The translations under genes and the position numbers were made by a program. The notes under the pieces were generated by a model. It saw nothing but the letters and a program-made list of their open reading frames with translations, did no database searches and was not told where the DNA came from. Of a DNA stretch of 64,000 nt, positions 11,303-24,330 are shown one piece after another; positions within the stretch are counted from its first letter, which is position 1; each line of letters begins with the position of its first letter. The DNA is from Litsea cubeba (Eukaryota; Streptophyta; Magnoliopsida; Laurales; Lauraceae), in assembly GCA_012931725.1 (NCBI GenBank), contig CM022952.1:61235088-61299087 (forward strand), written 5' to 3'.

Positions 11303-12124
11303 ATCTTTGAAATCTTTTAGCTTTATGAAATCAGCATATGACTTTTCATTCACATGTGTTTTTGAACTTTTGTTTTCAAATCTAACTTGTCAATCTTAAG
11401 ATTGTACTCTCTCTTTTCAAGTTTGATCATTTGAAAAACATGTGTTTGTCATTCAACTCTTTCTCATACATATGATTATCATCTTTGCATCATTAGAAGT
11501 TTCATCTTTTTAAAAGAGAAAGTGTGATTTCTAGTTCATGCATTAGTCATAGACTTTATCATTCATATGCATGCTCCTAGTAGTTGAGTTTTCATTTTCT
11601 ATTCAGCCTATCTAGAGGCAATACATTGTGTTCAATTTGTTCTCTCATCCATGCATTAATAGGCATTTTATTCAAGAGACAAATCTAGGTTGTAGAGGTT
11701 GGTGCTTAGCCTTGAAAAGCACTTGTCGTGATGTAAAGGTTTCTGCTTAGCCTTGAAAAGCATAGCGATGGGATTGTAAGGTTTGAGGTGATCCTAAACC
11801 TTAAATTGATTAGTGAAATCCGGTAGGGTTACCGGGAGTGGATGTAGGCAATTTGGCCGAACCACTATAATTGTTTGTGTTATGGTGATTGATGTTTAGC
11901 TCTCTTTTTATGATTGTTGATTTTATGTTTGGTTTTGATAATGAATGGAGATTGTAGTAGTCTTTTGATTGTGAATGCATAACTTAGAGACTCTTCCTCT
12001 TCACAAGCTAATTTACCATCATCAAAGCATAAGTCACCTAAAAGTTAAAATGTTTAAAAATGGTCTAGGTTCTTAGAAGTAATCCTATTCACCCCCCCCT
12101 CTAGGATTCGATCTTGGACTTTCA
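11303..12124 (+). mobile_element. 3' LTR fragment of the copia element
   Basis: Nearly identical to 8320-9114 of the 5' LTR and ends in the same GGACTTTCA. It lacks the first 0.9 kb (all of U3 and the TATA box) and carries an extra segment of about 27 bp near 12043-12068. Confidence 0.9.
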
Positions 12125-12129
12125 GTTTT

Positions 12130-12678
12130 CTCTTTAATTTTTTTGCACAACTACTCTTTCCAAAAACTGGGCTCCACCTTTATTTCCTTGATTTGTTTGT
12201 CCTCTAACGAAAGGGTCCCACTTTGACAAATTAATTTAAATATGAAATTTCAGATTTTGTTGCAACTTGGGAAACTTGGACGCGTGAGTGCTTGCCTTGG
12301 CGTTGTGTTGGACGTGCACTTCTTGTTGGCATTGGATAATGCTTTGCTTTGCAACTTTTCAAATTACGAAAGGACTTGATGCTTGGACTCTTCTCTTACC
12401 TCTTAAAATTCTCCACTTGGGCCCACACATCAACTAAAATATTTAAATTCTGAATTTCAGAATTTAGTCTTAAACCTGCAACAAGAAATGGGCCCCTTTT
12501 GGATGTCCACCTTGCCTTAATACTTACTCCCATGGGGTGGGTCCCATGGGATCTCCACTTCATGAATTTCTTATATTTTCTTTCTCTCTTGACTTTCCTC
12601 TCGTGGGCCCCAATTTCTGAATTTCTACAAAACAATTAAAACTAATTCAGAAATGATTGTTTTTATAAAGAAGAAAAG
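12130..12678. other. No gene recognised
   Basis: Anonymous sequence outside the copia target duplication. Only short chance frames. Confidence 0.4.
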
Positions 12679-13554
12679 TTTTTTGTATATGCCACCTTAA
12701 GGTTTGTAGGATTTGTAAATTGGCCCTTGAGGTTTTAGTATTTATAAATAGGCCCCTGCATTTTCATTTAATACCTCCAGTGTCCTCAAAAGCAATAATC
12801 TTCCAACCACCATAGGTTTTTAGGGCGAAATGACACTTTTGTCCATTTTTTTATCCTTATATGCATAATTTCAAAAGCTTGGACTAAAGTTTTTTTATAA
12901 AGCACATTAACAATTGCACTTAGTGGGAGAGAATAACCCTATATAAATTCATTATTTTATCAATACAAGGCTCATTTCATTAAATCCAAATTAATCAAGA
13001 CAACAATCAACACTTGTAGTTATATAATCGATTATGATTTATCCAATCCATACATGGCCCACCATCGGATCGATGAAAGTTTCAAAATACATGATTATGC
13101 TTCTTACATGATTATGCTTCATTTATAGGGGTGTAAATAAATATTGGGGCAAAGGACAAATGTAAAAAAAAAAGTAATTTTTAGAATTTACAGGGGGGAG
13201 GGATTTTAAACTTTTCTCATATATGGGTGGGGCTTGGGCCCACCCAGCCCCACCCCTGGTCCTATGCATGTGAGAGCTATTGAGAAAAACCATTGGGACT
13301 TGAGATAAAATAATGGTAATTTTGTAAATAATAATATACTCATTTTTATTTAATGGTTGTGAGGGAAAAACTGACATTTATATAAAAATCCAACACAAAT
13401 CTCATGGTGGCTGCCCATTCTTGTTAAGAATATTGATTTTGGGGACATAAAAGGTACTAAAAAGAAAAGGCAGGGGCCTATTTACAAATACTAAAACCTC
13501 ATGGGACTATTTACAAAATCCTACAAACCTTGGGGAGTTATATACAAAAAGCTC
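12679..13554. mobile_element. Small element with inverted repeats of about 100 bp
   Basis: The left end (12679-12785: TTTTTTGTATAT, AAGGTTTGTAGGATTTGTAAA, TGAGGTTTTAGTATTTATAAATAGGCCCCTGC) is matched in reverse complement by the right end (about 13455-13554), in the same order and at high identity. The 0.67-kb centre has no coding potential that I recognise. Long inverted repeats and a short empty centre suggest a non-autonomous Mutator-like element or foldback MITE. I could not define a clean target duplication. Confidence 0.65.
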
Positions 13555-13779
13555 AAAAAAGAATGATGTTATGCATCGGGCCCAATAATGCAGAAATTGC
13601 TAATTTCACCAAGACATGCATTTTGTTGAGACTTTTACTGATTTCTACTTAAATTCAACCATGAGAGTCCAATTCCATGATTTTGCGAAAATGAATTAAT
13701 TCGATGCATTTTGTTTTAATTAAGTCCAAAAAATTATATGAAATAATGAATTAAAAATACAATTTTGTGGACTTATCAA
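13555..13779. other. No gene recognised
   Basis: AT-rich, possibly the 5' part of the LTR remnant that follows. Confidence 0.35.
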
Positions 13780-15128
13780 GGGTTTCTCTTTGAGATTTGT
13801 GCAAATACACCTAAAACACCCTAAGCCTTATCTCTAAACCAATTAACCAAAGGGGTATTTTAGTCATTTCACACTCACTAAAACCTATAAAACAACCCCC
13901 AAACCATCCTACGCCATTTCCATCTCTCTCTGTCTCCCTCACACATTTTTCCTCCCATTTCTCTCTTCTTCCCTCTCTTCTCTTCCCACATTTTCCTCCA
14001 AAATTCTCTACAAGAATTCCTAGATCTAGGGATCTCTATAACAAAGGAGCAAGGATCTCTCCAAGCTACAACCATCTCTAAGCTAGAAGACCTCTCTTCT
14101 CTCTTAGATCTTCTTCTCCTCTACAAAATAAGGTAGCCTGCATTCCTTAGATCAATTTCCTTTTAGATATTCTTCTTTTAGAATTCCTTTCTCTTCTGCA
14201 ATTGCTCCTTGGGACTTGATTGTAGGAGTTGTAGATCTATAGAGATCTTAGTCTTTTAGGGACTGTTGTGAGAATTAGAGAGCTTAGAATCTTGAAATTG
14301 GGAATTTGAGCTTGGATCTTGAAGATCAAGCTAGGAGACCTCTATTGATGACCAAAGGCAAGTGCAATACACCTTTTAGCATAGAATGTATGTTCTTTCC
14401 TTTCGAATTTTTTCAATATCTATTCTATGGATGTCTTGATGTGTAGATCTGCCACTTTAAGCTCTTGTTATGGTTTGAATGGCCATTGATGGATGAGATC
14501 TCCCATTTGGAAGATCAACGGCCCATGGATGATGGATTGGTAGTAGATTGTGGGATTTTATTATTTCGAGATAGTTTTGTAATGATTGGAACAAAATTGA
14601 TGAGCTTTGAATGAAGAAAACGGGGAATAGAACCCGGAACTCTCTTTCGAGCGAGCATCCAGTTCACTCGAGTGAGGAAGCTCACTGGACCCCTAGGATG
14701 ACTGTTTTCTCGAGCGAGACCTCAGCTCGCTCAAGCGAACAAGCTTTTGGGGACAAGGAAGAGCTTCCAGAGAGTACGCGCCCTCAAGTAGAGCTCGTGG
14801 CTCATTCCAGAACTGCTTCCTCTTTGTACTTATCTATTCTTAGGCCCATTGACCTCCCATATAGACCCCTATTGATGTGCCAAACATGAGTCATGAGTCA
14901 AGGGCTGGGCTTAACTTTGACCCATTTGGCCACACAAAGTAGGATCTAGGGTTATGAAATAGAATTCGGTTTGGTCCTTAAAAGTGGTCTTAGATGTCTT
15001 TTAACTTCAGAGCACCAAATACATTCCCTTGGCAACTGAGACTGCCTTAAATGATGGGATTGGGTGAAGTGGGTGTTGGAAATAGGTGGGCCTCTAGGAT
15101 AGGTTTCAAAAACTTTTGACCCACTTGA
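13780..15128 (+). mobile_element. Gypsy-type LTR remnant
   Basis: Inferred from organisation shared with the LTRs at 9226 and 57612: a TATA box (13886, TATAAAAC), a long CT-rich leader (13915-14110), and a cluster of GAGCGAG/CTCGAG repeats about 750 bp downstream (14640-14740). Neither terminus was identified. It is cut at about 15129 by the minus-strand copia element. Confidence 0.5.
13886..13893 (+). promoter_or_regulatory. LTR TATA box
   Basis: TATAAAAC precedes a CT-rich leader by about 30 bp. Confidence 0.5.
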
Positions 15129-16917
15129 TGCAGGGATCAATTATCCAGAACCCAATCCAAGATCCATGTCCTCAATCTCAACCATCATGATCAGTAATAC
15201 AATCTACCTAGAAGATAGAAACAGCAACTAATAAGCTACAAATAAATCTACAACATGCAAGGAAGTAGATTATACCTTTGGAGCTCGGTTGTGCTATAAT
15301 GGAGAAGTTGCGTCTTTCTTTGATGATGAAATGCTTTCACTAATCAAATAGGGATCTCCAAGACCTCTTGATCTTCCACGCTATGACCCGTATCAGATTC
15401 TCCTTTTTCTCAAGAAGATGGTGGGATCTCCAAGAGAAAACAACTAGGAACTCTAGGGAGGAACTAGAAATAGAACTAGAAGAGGGAGAGGAGAAAGACC
15501 ATGTGCAACTCTTGCACAAAGGAGGAGTGGACGTCCAACTCCTTGGACTTGAGTTGCCTTGGGCGTGAATCCCAATGTGGGAATGAGCATGGGCATGCAA
15601 CACTCTTGGTTCTCCTCTATTTATAGCTATAAAGTCACCTCCTCTTTCTAATTGAAATAGAAGTCTTACTTCTCTAACAATTAGTAAGTCTCTTCTATTA
15701 CTAATTAAAATAGAAGTCTTACTTCTACAATAATTAGTAACTTACCATATCATAATTAGAAGTCTCACTTCAAGTATGATTAGCAACTTACTAATTCATT
15801 TCTAATTAAAATAGAAGTCTCACTTCTACTAAAATTAGTAAGTTTACTATTACCACTATTAGAAGTCTCACTTCAAATAGAAATAGTAACTTTCCTTTTA
15901 GAGTTCAACTATAATTAGTATCTTTCTAATAACTTGGGCTAGCGTGGGGACCACTAGGAATTCCTTAGAAAGCTGGCTCCTACTGGGACTCGCGACCCCA
16001 CATCTCATGTGTAATCCAGGCCCACAGTTAATTGCAAATAACTCCACTATATAAATGCAATTGAACTCTAGTCTTAGGAATATTATATAGAAGACCCTAA
16101 ACTTCCACATTACCACAAGTAGGCTCCTCTATCAATACCCATGGATCAATTGGACCTGTCTTCCAAACTAGATCCATATCTTATTATCCTTGAGCCCCAA
16201 TTAATTATAATGATCATAGGTACCTTTCCAATTAACTCTTAATCGGAATGGGTGCGCACTTACCAATGCTAAATCCATTAATTGGCACAAGGGGATATTA
16301 GAGATAGATTCCATCTTGACCATTGAATGTTCCCACAGCTCCACTACCACGTACCCAAATCACCGAGGTGTTGACCTACAGTTGGCCTCACTCATTGGTG
16401 ACTCAAAGCAAATGAATAGATAGAAACTTGAGTTCATTAATGTCTCAGGATTGAGAGCCTATTGCTAGGGAATTATGAGAGCAGACCTTAAAGTAAAGAC
16501 AATGTTTATAAGGTGCTTCTCATGGTCCTTCAATACATCCAATGTACTAGTACTATGATCCAGAATCTTACATTCTGATGATCGAGACAAATCACACTAT
16601 CTCATAGTGATCAAAGTGCTGCAACCTTGTCAGTATGAGATGTCCAGTCTCATCACTGGTTGTGAAGATATTTAAGTATAAGATTTGCCATACATATCTC
16701 CCGTATGTGAATCTCATCCATACACATGTGTTACATCTAATATACTTGTGGACTCCGGTTCATCTCATGAACCATCATGTCATTCGTATTGGTTATGTGC
16801 AAGTATATAATAAATCACAATTCATCTCATGAAAGGAAAGCATGAATATATATTGATAAATAAAGAAATTAATCAATTTATTATATCATCTACTGGATTG
16901 AGTCCATAAAACTAACA
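15129..16917 (-). mobile_element. 3' LTR of a minus-strand Ty1/copia element
   Basis: On the minus strand it begins at 16917 with TGTTAGTTTTATGGACTC and follows a purine tract (AAGTAGGAGAT) and the pol end. Its other end is set at about 15129 (…CCCTGCA), but this boundary is uncertain by several tens of bases. The part at 15635-15900 contains a degenerate tandem repeat of AGAAGTCTTACTTCT with AATTAGTAA. Confidence 0.65.
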
Positions 16918-16929
16918 ATCTCCTACTTG

Positions 16930-17518
16930 GGCTCAATGCCAGTTAGAGTTGCATCTCATGCACATCCCGTCTACTTATAGTTCAAAGACTTTGGTAGTCA
17001 AATGCTTAGTAAAGGAATCTCCTAGATTGTCTGCAGAGGCTATCTTGGTGATCGTACATCACCTCTCTGCACAATCTATCTGACCATGTATAACTTCTTC
17101 TGTACATGTTTATTGGCTCTTGGGTTCCTTGGACTTAGTGACTGCCCTGCTGTTATCACAGTAAACTGTGAGCGGCTGTCCTGCCAAAAGTACCACTCCA
17201 AGTTCCATAAGGAATCATTTTAGCCAATCTGCTTTTGCAGTTGCTTCTCAAGCGGCTACAGCATAAACATATACCTAGAAGTTGATTTCATGGAATCCTA
17301 ATCTGACTAGAAGTCAGTATCTATGTAACCGACTGGGATCAACTTATCACTGCTGTAACTCAACATGTGTTCTCTAGTTCTTCTCAAGTATTCGAGAACA
17401 CATCTTATAGTAGTTCAATGATAAGGACCTGGGTTAGACTGATATCTGCTGACTAGGCCTATTGCATGACAGATATCCGGTCTAGTCCTAAGCATAGCTT
17501 ACTGTACCAGTACCTTAT
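16930..17518 (-). pseudogene. Ty1/copia pol remnant (RT thumb and RNase H)
   Basis: Minus-strand translation, with stops and shifts, shows copia signatures in order: YAMLRTRPDICHAIGLVSRY (RT end), EYLRRTREHMLSY, PVGYIDTDF and STSRYMF (RNase H start), LTVYCDNSRAVTKSKEPK (RNase H middle), and KIASADNLGDSFTKHLTTKVF (C-terminus). Several in-frame stops make it non-functional. The upstream pol is missing because the Tat-like LTR at 17519 interrupts it. The rest may resume beyond the right edge of the window. Confidence 0.85.
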
Positions 17519-20500
17519 TGTCGGACGTGATTTCCGGACCCGATGTGGGTGGAAACATTGTGTTATATAGAGCGATACTTGAAAGTACCGACCAATTCTG
17601 AGAATTCCCGACAAATCCTCAGAATGGTAATATGTGTGATCGCCAGTCATAGTAAACGGCCATGACTCCGTTTGATCGCCTCCATGCGGGAAATTAAGGG
17701 TCCCACTCATCACAACGCCGCCGGCGACGTGTGATGGTCTCATCAATATATTTTGGGTCATAGTTATGGGAGTCAGCCCATATTTAAAATTCAAGATGAG
17801 TGAGAAGACTAAATTCCATGCATTTGGAAGAAAAGAAAGAAAAATAGCTGAAATAAGAAATAGATAACATAATCCTGAATTCTATGGGCTGCTGCATGCT
17901 TGATGCCTGATTTTTAATAATTTTTCTGCAACTCAGATTGGTCTCAAATTTTATAGGGGTTAGTTTATATGTTGGTAAAATCCCATATTTAATTTTGGAT
18001 TTTTCTGAGTATTGAGACTTTATGAAATAATGGACATATGTCTGAATAAAAATGCTGGAATTCCTGCACCGTACAATCTGGCCCATGACACAGGTCCACT
18101 CTCCAAAATTTTATAATTTCTACAGAACTCCAATTAGTCTAAAATCTTTATGAGACTTAATGGACCCAAATAGGAGTCTCCTGTAAATTTCTCATGAATT
18201 TTTTATTAACATAACCCTTCATGATTATGCACACAAGGCCAAGTTAACCTGCAGGATTTTCTGCACTGCAGAATTTGGTCCATGACTGGGGTCCACTATC
18301 TGAATTTTGATAAATTCTATAAAACTCCAATTAATCTGAAATTTTTATGAGAATTAATGGACCCAAAGGGGAAGTCATGTGATTTTTTTTTTATGGATTT
18401 TCAGTGAACAGGCACCATTGTGGTTATTTGCACAAATCCTAGTTAACATGCTGAGTTTTCTGCAGTGCAGAGTTCATGATTCAGGCCTGCTGTCCGATTT
18501 TTAATAATTTCTTGAAAAATTGAAATCTGTTGAAACCAAATCTCATTGAAAGACAACTGGTATGAGAGTATTCAGAAAAATCAGTGAGTTTTTATTCAAA
18601 TTAGAAATCATTGAATCAGGGATTTGAAAACAGTGTACATGTTTTCAAAATCTGCTGCAGTGTGATTTACATGTTTTGATTGGTTAAGAGATTCTAAACT
18701 TGGGTTTAGTAGTGTCTTATGATAGCCCCAAATACACAAGATTTCAATATGAGACATAGCATAAAATCACTCCAAATCCGATTGAGATGATGACTAAAGG
18801 TATAATCAATCATTGCATGCAATAAAGGAGTTACTATCATCAAATTGCAATCCCAAAGAAGAGTCAAGCACTGTTTATCTATTCTCATTCAGCTAAAAAA
18901 AAAAAATGAAAATACTAGAAAATGATGAAAAACTAAATAAAGAAAGTAAAAAGGGGTTGGGTGCCAATATTCATTGAGGGGGATCAACCCCGTTCACCGG
19001 ATACCCTCCTCGAATCCCTTGGCGGGGAAAGGGTAGGCTTTATTTGAAAACATGCATGTAAGGATGCTTGAAAAAGGGTCAAAAGCACATGCGACATGAT
19101 GCTCAAAATGAAAGCCTAGGTGCCCACTACAACGTTGGTCTAAAGATGGGAGGACTAAGGCGCCCGGTCGATCTAGGGAAAGATCACCTAGAGAAGTGGG
19201 CTATCGTCCGTCAGGCCCATCTTAAAACCAACAATCGCTTAGGGCACATTTGGGGATGGATACACACTAAGCTAACCTAACTTAGGAGAGAGTGAGGGGC
19301 CTGTGTACCACTGCCAATCGTAGGTAGTCCGCTAGGAGGCTATCGCCGTAAGGCCTAGGGAGTCACGTAGAAGAGTGGATGATGTCACGGTCACTAAAAC
19401 CTAAGGGTCGGTGTTACTTAGTGCATTAAAGCAATAATGAAAGCATGGGTGGAAGATGGTTTTGAAAATATAGCCTACCCTAATAGCATGAAACTCAATG
19501 TTGAAAATTGGCAGAGGTTGAATGAAAAAAAGAAATGCAAAATCTTTTTCTTGATTTTTGGGATTTTTTGATTTTTTTGGATTTTTGAAAATTAGCTAGA
19601 AGGGCCTAAATAGGGGTATGCATGGAACCTAATCTAACCGTTCATCCCTTTTTACATTGGAGCGCATGGATGGGCTGACCCCATGAAAGGTCTAGCCCAT
19701 CTACCGCCACTCTCCTAGTCCCTAAGGATCTAGATCAGATGGAGGGGATAAGAACGCAAATGATAGACACAATGAGTGTAATGGATGCTTGAACAAGCAA
19801 TTCAAACAAATGTATTAAGATGATGAATGATGGATGAGCACAATAGTTGCAATTGGAGATCCAAAATGTACCCTATTAATATGATAATAAATTATTGATG
19901 AATGTGTAACTGAATGGCAACCTAAAAAAAATGTACACAATTAAATGAACCTAGTACAAATTAACTAAGATGAATCAAACTAAGGTAGTAATAGAGAGAT
20001 CTCACCAATTTGACGCTAGAGTCCCGAATCGGACCAATATTGAGACCTTGTAGGTGTTCTTTTCTTATCTTTTTGTGGGTCTTGGATCGCCTTTTGCAGT
20101 GAGTCCCAAAGCTGGGCTGTAAGTTGTATAGTGCAAGTGGCTGAGATGGGTTTTGGCTCGAGTTGAATGGGTCAGTAAAGTGGGTTCAAGTATGATGATT
20201 GGCTAGGTTGTAGTTAGGGTTGGCTGGTCCAATGGGTTTGTTAGGTTAAGAAATGGTTGAAAAGGTGAGTCACTGGTTGGGTTAAATATTTGGATCAATT
20301 GGCTGATGGGTTGAATTTGTGTAAGTGGGTTAAGGAATAGTTTAAAAGGTCTATTTGGAGGGTAGGTGGTGTGGCCCACGGTTTTGTCTGAGTTAGGTTG
20401 GTGAGATGAGGGGTGATGATAGGATGGGGATGAAGATGACGCAGGGGGCTGTTGTGGTGGTATTGGTTTGATGAAGATGGGTCCTGCAGGTGAGATGATT

Positions 20501-22407
20501 GGTGAGGTGGAGGTGTACCAGGTGCTGTGTGCAGGGGACTGATGGGATTGAGAGGGAGGTGAGGCTAAGGGAAGAGATGGTGAGGCCGAAGGGATGTGCA
20601 GGGGGTGCGTGGATTGCAGGAAGGAGGGAGAAAAGAAAGGAGAGAAGGAAGAGAGAGATAGTGTGTGCAGAGGAGTGTAGCAGTGAGAGATTGGTGCGGT
20701 GAGTGCAGGGTGTGGGTGCAGTACAGGAGAGAGAGGAAGAGCAGCACAGTGGGTAGTTGTGAGGGAGAGAAGAAGAAAGAAGAAGAAGGGATGGCGAGGC
20801 GCCTGCGCAGTGGGTTGTGTCGGGTGTGTATAGTGTGAGTGCAACGACTGGGGAAGATGGGTGTGCAGGTGGTGATGAAGGTGAAGTAGGAGGAAGAAGA
20901 AGAAAAAGAGAGGAAAAAGGAAAGAAAGAGGAAGAAAGAAAGGGTGGTTCGAGTGGAGTGCAGTGAAGATGGGGGAAGAGAAAGAAAGAGAAGAAAGAAA
21001 AAGTGCAGTGTGTTGTGCAGGTGGTGAGAGGTTGGTGCGGTGAAGGTGTACCAGGTCTAGGAAGGAGAGAAAGAGGAGAAGGTGGCGAAAGGAAGAAAAG
21101 AAAAGAAAACGAAAGAAAGAAAAGAGATGGGTTCAGGGGGTGCGCAGGAAGGTGTGCAGTGAAGAAGGAGAAGGAGGGAGAGAAAAAAGAGAAAGAAAGA
21201 GGATGATGGTGGCGGTAGTGAAGATGCCGCGGTGAGGGAGGAAGGAGAAAAGAAAAGAGAAAGAGAGGAATAGATAGATAGTGTGGTGATGTGCAATGGC
21301 AGCGTGGTGCGCAGGGAGGAGAAGAAGGAAGGGTACCTAGCGCAGGGGGAGAGGTCCGGCGGAGATGAAGCTGATGGAGGGCGGAGGGAGATGGGTTACG
21401 GGGCTGCTGCGTGCGTCAGATGGTGGAGAGAGATGGTGGTGATGGTTTCTGCGTGTGAGGGTGGAGATGGAGATGTTGGTCTGCGTCTGGGAGAGGTAAT
21501 GGATCTACGTAGGAAGAAGACGAGAGAAGGAGACGAGGTTTAAGGGGGAGATAGAGATGAGGGGATCTGGGACTCTACTTCCCCAGATCTCTGGACTCCT
21601 TTTCCCTTATCTGGGTGATGGGTCAAGGGTAGTTCGGGACCAGGTCAAGGTCAGACTTGATGGGTTTTGGGGCTTAGATTGGGCCAAATGGGTTTAGTTG
21701 GCCTGGGGTCAGATTCAGGTTCAGGTTCGAGTAAGGTTGGGGTATGGTTTAGGTTTGGTTTAAGCTAGGTTGAATGGGCCTGATCCGGGTCAATATCACT
21801 GAGACCCAGGTTTTGCATATTTTGATCCGCCCGTCGAATTTTTGAGGTCCGAGTACTTTTGGAGATTTCTCAATGAGTAGATCATATTGGTGTATAGGTT
21901 TGAATAATTTGGAGGTCAGGAAAAGACTTGATTCTTTTAAGGGACCCAGGCCTGATTAATTTTGAAGAAAAATCATAACTTGAGATCTAACCGTTGGATT
22001 TTTGAGATCTGAGTATTAGTGGAAATCTCTCGATGAGTAGGTCCCGATGATATGTGGGTCATGTCCATTTGAAGATCTAGAGAATATTTGAATTTTTGGG
22101 GTGCCCACACATATTAAATTTGTGAAAAAGGCATATCTCTTGATCCGACCGTTGGATTCTTTAAATCCATATTTCATCAGGAAGCTTACTAAATGTAGAT
22201 CATCATGGAAGTGAGATCCGACTCAAAACATGAGAATTGGTGAGATCCATAAAAAAGGGGGCCTATAATGAAGCAACCTTCCTAAATGTGCACGATAATA
22301 AAGATTTTAATTTATTTATTGAATATTGTCTAAATGGAGCAAAATTGGGGCATCGATAATATGAGTATTAAAATTGTCCATAGGGGTGCCAAAATGAGGT
22401 GTCTATA
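17519..22407 (-). mobile_element. 3' LTR of the Tat-like element
   Basis: Its segment 17519-18014 matches 36949-37450, and 18015 to about 20790 matches 54825-57605, including indels. On the minus strand the start is set at 22407 (TATAGACACC; I would expect TG in place of TA), right after the purine tract. The end (…ACGTCCGACA) is at 17519. The plus strand at about 20550-21290 is almost pure purine. A Pro/Ser/His-rich minus-strand frame at 20203-20844 is low-complexity translation of this tract. Confidence 0.75.
20550..21290 (+). repeat. Purine-rich strand-asymmetric tract in the LTR
   Basis: GA/GGA-rich on the plus strand, so CT-rich in the sense of the element. The gypsy LTRs here also have CT-rich leaders after the TATA box. 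This one is much longer. Confidence 0.8.
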
Positions 22408-22410
22408 GTA

Positions 22411-22423
22411 TGCCCCTCTTTGG
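22411..22423 (-). other. Polypurine tract of the Tat-like element
   Basis: The minus strand reads CCAAAGAGGGGCA, four bases upstream of the LTR start. This is the normal second-strand primer position. Confidence 0.65.
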
Positions 22424-23889
22424 AGTGTGGCACAGAATGGGCTACACACCAAAGAAAGTAGACACGACCACATGTCTAGCGAGAGCCTTTTGGGAGCTCG
22501 TGAGTTGGCACAAGAAAATAATTGATCCAAGCTTTTTTTTTTTCGGAACTTTTGCCTCAGATAGACACTTTGAATAGATAAAACTGAAAACACAATCCAA
22601 ATTGATGATATTGTGAATCTTAGACCCCAATGGGACAAGATGAGTGCAACCTATTAATGAATGGTGGGATTTATGATGTAAATGCTAGATGTAATTTGAA
22701 AATGAATGCAATTTTAAAAAGGGGCTATGCAAGGTGGAAATGAGGATGGAGGGAACCTTCCAAGGTGATCTACATTCCCGAGGGGAGTTTCGAACCCGAG
22801 GTTAGCACCTCCAAGGCATTACGATCCAAGTCGGCGGATACCACAATTCGCATAAAACGGTATTATGATCGCCATACCGATCGTCGGCACTTAAGGGAGG
22901 CCTACGGCGACTCGAACACGTGATGAACATTAAGAAAATTAAAAGGATGATGCTACTCACCTGGCTCGCTTGAGCTTTTTCCTAGCTTGGTTGGACGAAT
23001 CCTCCCTTCTTCAGTTCAGCGCAGTACCTGCAAAGCTTAGGTGGGAAATGTCAATAATGCATAAGAGAAGACATAATGCATTGAATGTATAAATGCTAAA
23101 AAAAAAATGCAGAGATGTACAAGAAATGCATAAGTGTGTTCGCAAGCCAAAAAAAATGCCCTAGTGTAGGCCGCCGATCCAATCTTGGTCTCGTAACCAT
23201 ATGACCTGCAAAACTGAAATGCAAGATCAATGTAGCATCTTTTTGGCCCCTTGCACAATTGTGCAAAGATGAATTATCCACTTTCTCGGTAAAAGTGTCA
23301 AGGGGACCATCATAATCAAGAACAATATTTTTTTTGTTTTTTTAGAAATGCAAACTTAAGGGAAAGAAAGAAAAACTGCAAAATGAGCAAACTATTAGTC
23401 CTTAAAATGCATGAGGTGTAGATGTATGTGTGTACGAATGTATGATGTGTTAGTGTGTGCAATGAGTGTTTCAAAGTCAGTATAATGCATGCATTGAGAC
23501 CTTTGACCATGAATTGGGAGAGTTTATATAATTTTCAAAAAAATGCCCCAGCATTATGTAAGGAAATATACACCGGGGTAATATGAGTGAACGTAACTTG
23601 GTCAGAAAGTAACTCCTAAATCCGATGGATGCAATGAAAGTGGTATCCCTCATTTCTGATTCCATTGCCATCGTGACAATCGTCTCACGTTTTCAATTAC
23701 CTCCTCAAACTAGCATAATCTTTTCTTTGACTCTACAACTCATTATCCTAGTGTAAAAGATGTGTTGTTGTGTGTGCAATAGAAAATTGACTGTCGTGAA
23801 TTGGGTGCTATGACTTTAGGCTATCTTTCATTTGGCTCACTTTACGGTAGTCCATATCATCTGAGTCTAGGCTTATTGAAGGATACTGA

Positions 23890-24330
23890 TTTTTTTTTGA
23901 CATGTGACTGTGCAATGCCTGAGTCCCTTAAACTTTCTAATTAATCCATGTAACGAGCATTAGGCCAATGACTCCCAAACTGGATGGCTTTAGGGCACTA
24001 GGTATGTAAAACCCCGACGGGCTTACTAGCTCGGGTTAAAAAGGCTACGAATCCAGACTAGTCACAAAATTTTCATTCTTTTCAGGACTTCTAACTAAAC
24101 ATCTTTTTTTTAAAACATGTAACTGTGCAATGCCTGGGTCCCTTAAGCTTTCTAATTAACCGATGTAACGAGCATTAGGCCAATGACTCCCAAACTAGAT
24201 GGCTTTAGGGCACTAGGTATGTAAATACCCTTATGGGCTTATTGGCTTAGGTTAAAAAGGCTATGAACCTAGACTAGTCACAAAACTTTCATTCTTTTTA
24301 GGACTTCTAACTAAACATTTTTTTTTGGGG
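23890..24330. repeat. Two tandem copies of a 215-bp unit
   Basis: CTGTGCAATGCCTG recurs 215 bp apart (TGCAATGCCT at 23911 and 24126). The shared block includes GTAACGAGCATTAGGCCAATG and ends in CAGGACTTCTAACTAAACAT. The two copies have diverged moderately. Confidence 0.85.

Larger units (their letters stand above)
7395..12124 (+). mobile_element. Copia-type LTR element, internally replaced
   Basis: A 5' LTR (7395-9114) and primer site are followed by about 110 bp of internal sequence. A gypsy LTR fragment (9226-11302) comes next, then the last 820 bp of the 3' LTR (11303-12124). The 5 bases outside are GTCTT (7390-7394) and GTTTT (12125-12129), a target duplication with one mismatch. No gag or pol remains. 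Terminal and primer sequences resemble the minus-strand element at 26317-33965, so the two are related families. Confidence 0.8.

Noticed and set aside
19068..19280. 70-codon frame conserved with 55880-56092
   Set aside because: Both are the same position in two LTR copies. Synonymous and non-synonymous changes are too few to judge, and the peptide resembles nothing known to me.
20203..20844. Minus-strand Pro/Ser/His-rich frame of 213 codons
   Set aside because: It lies over the purine-rich LTR tract. In the second LTR copy the corresponding frame is broken differently.
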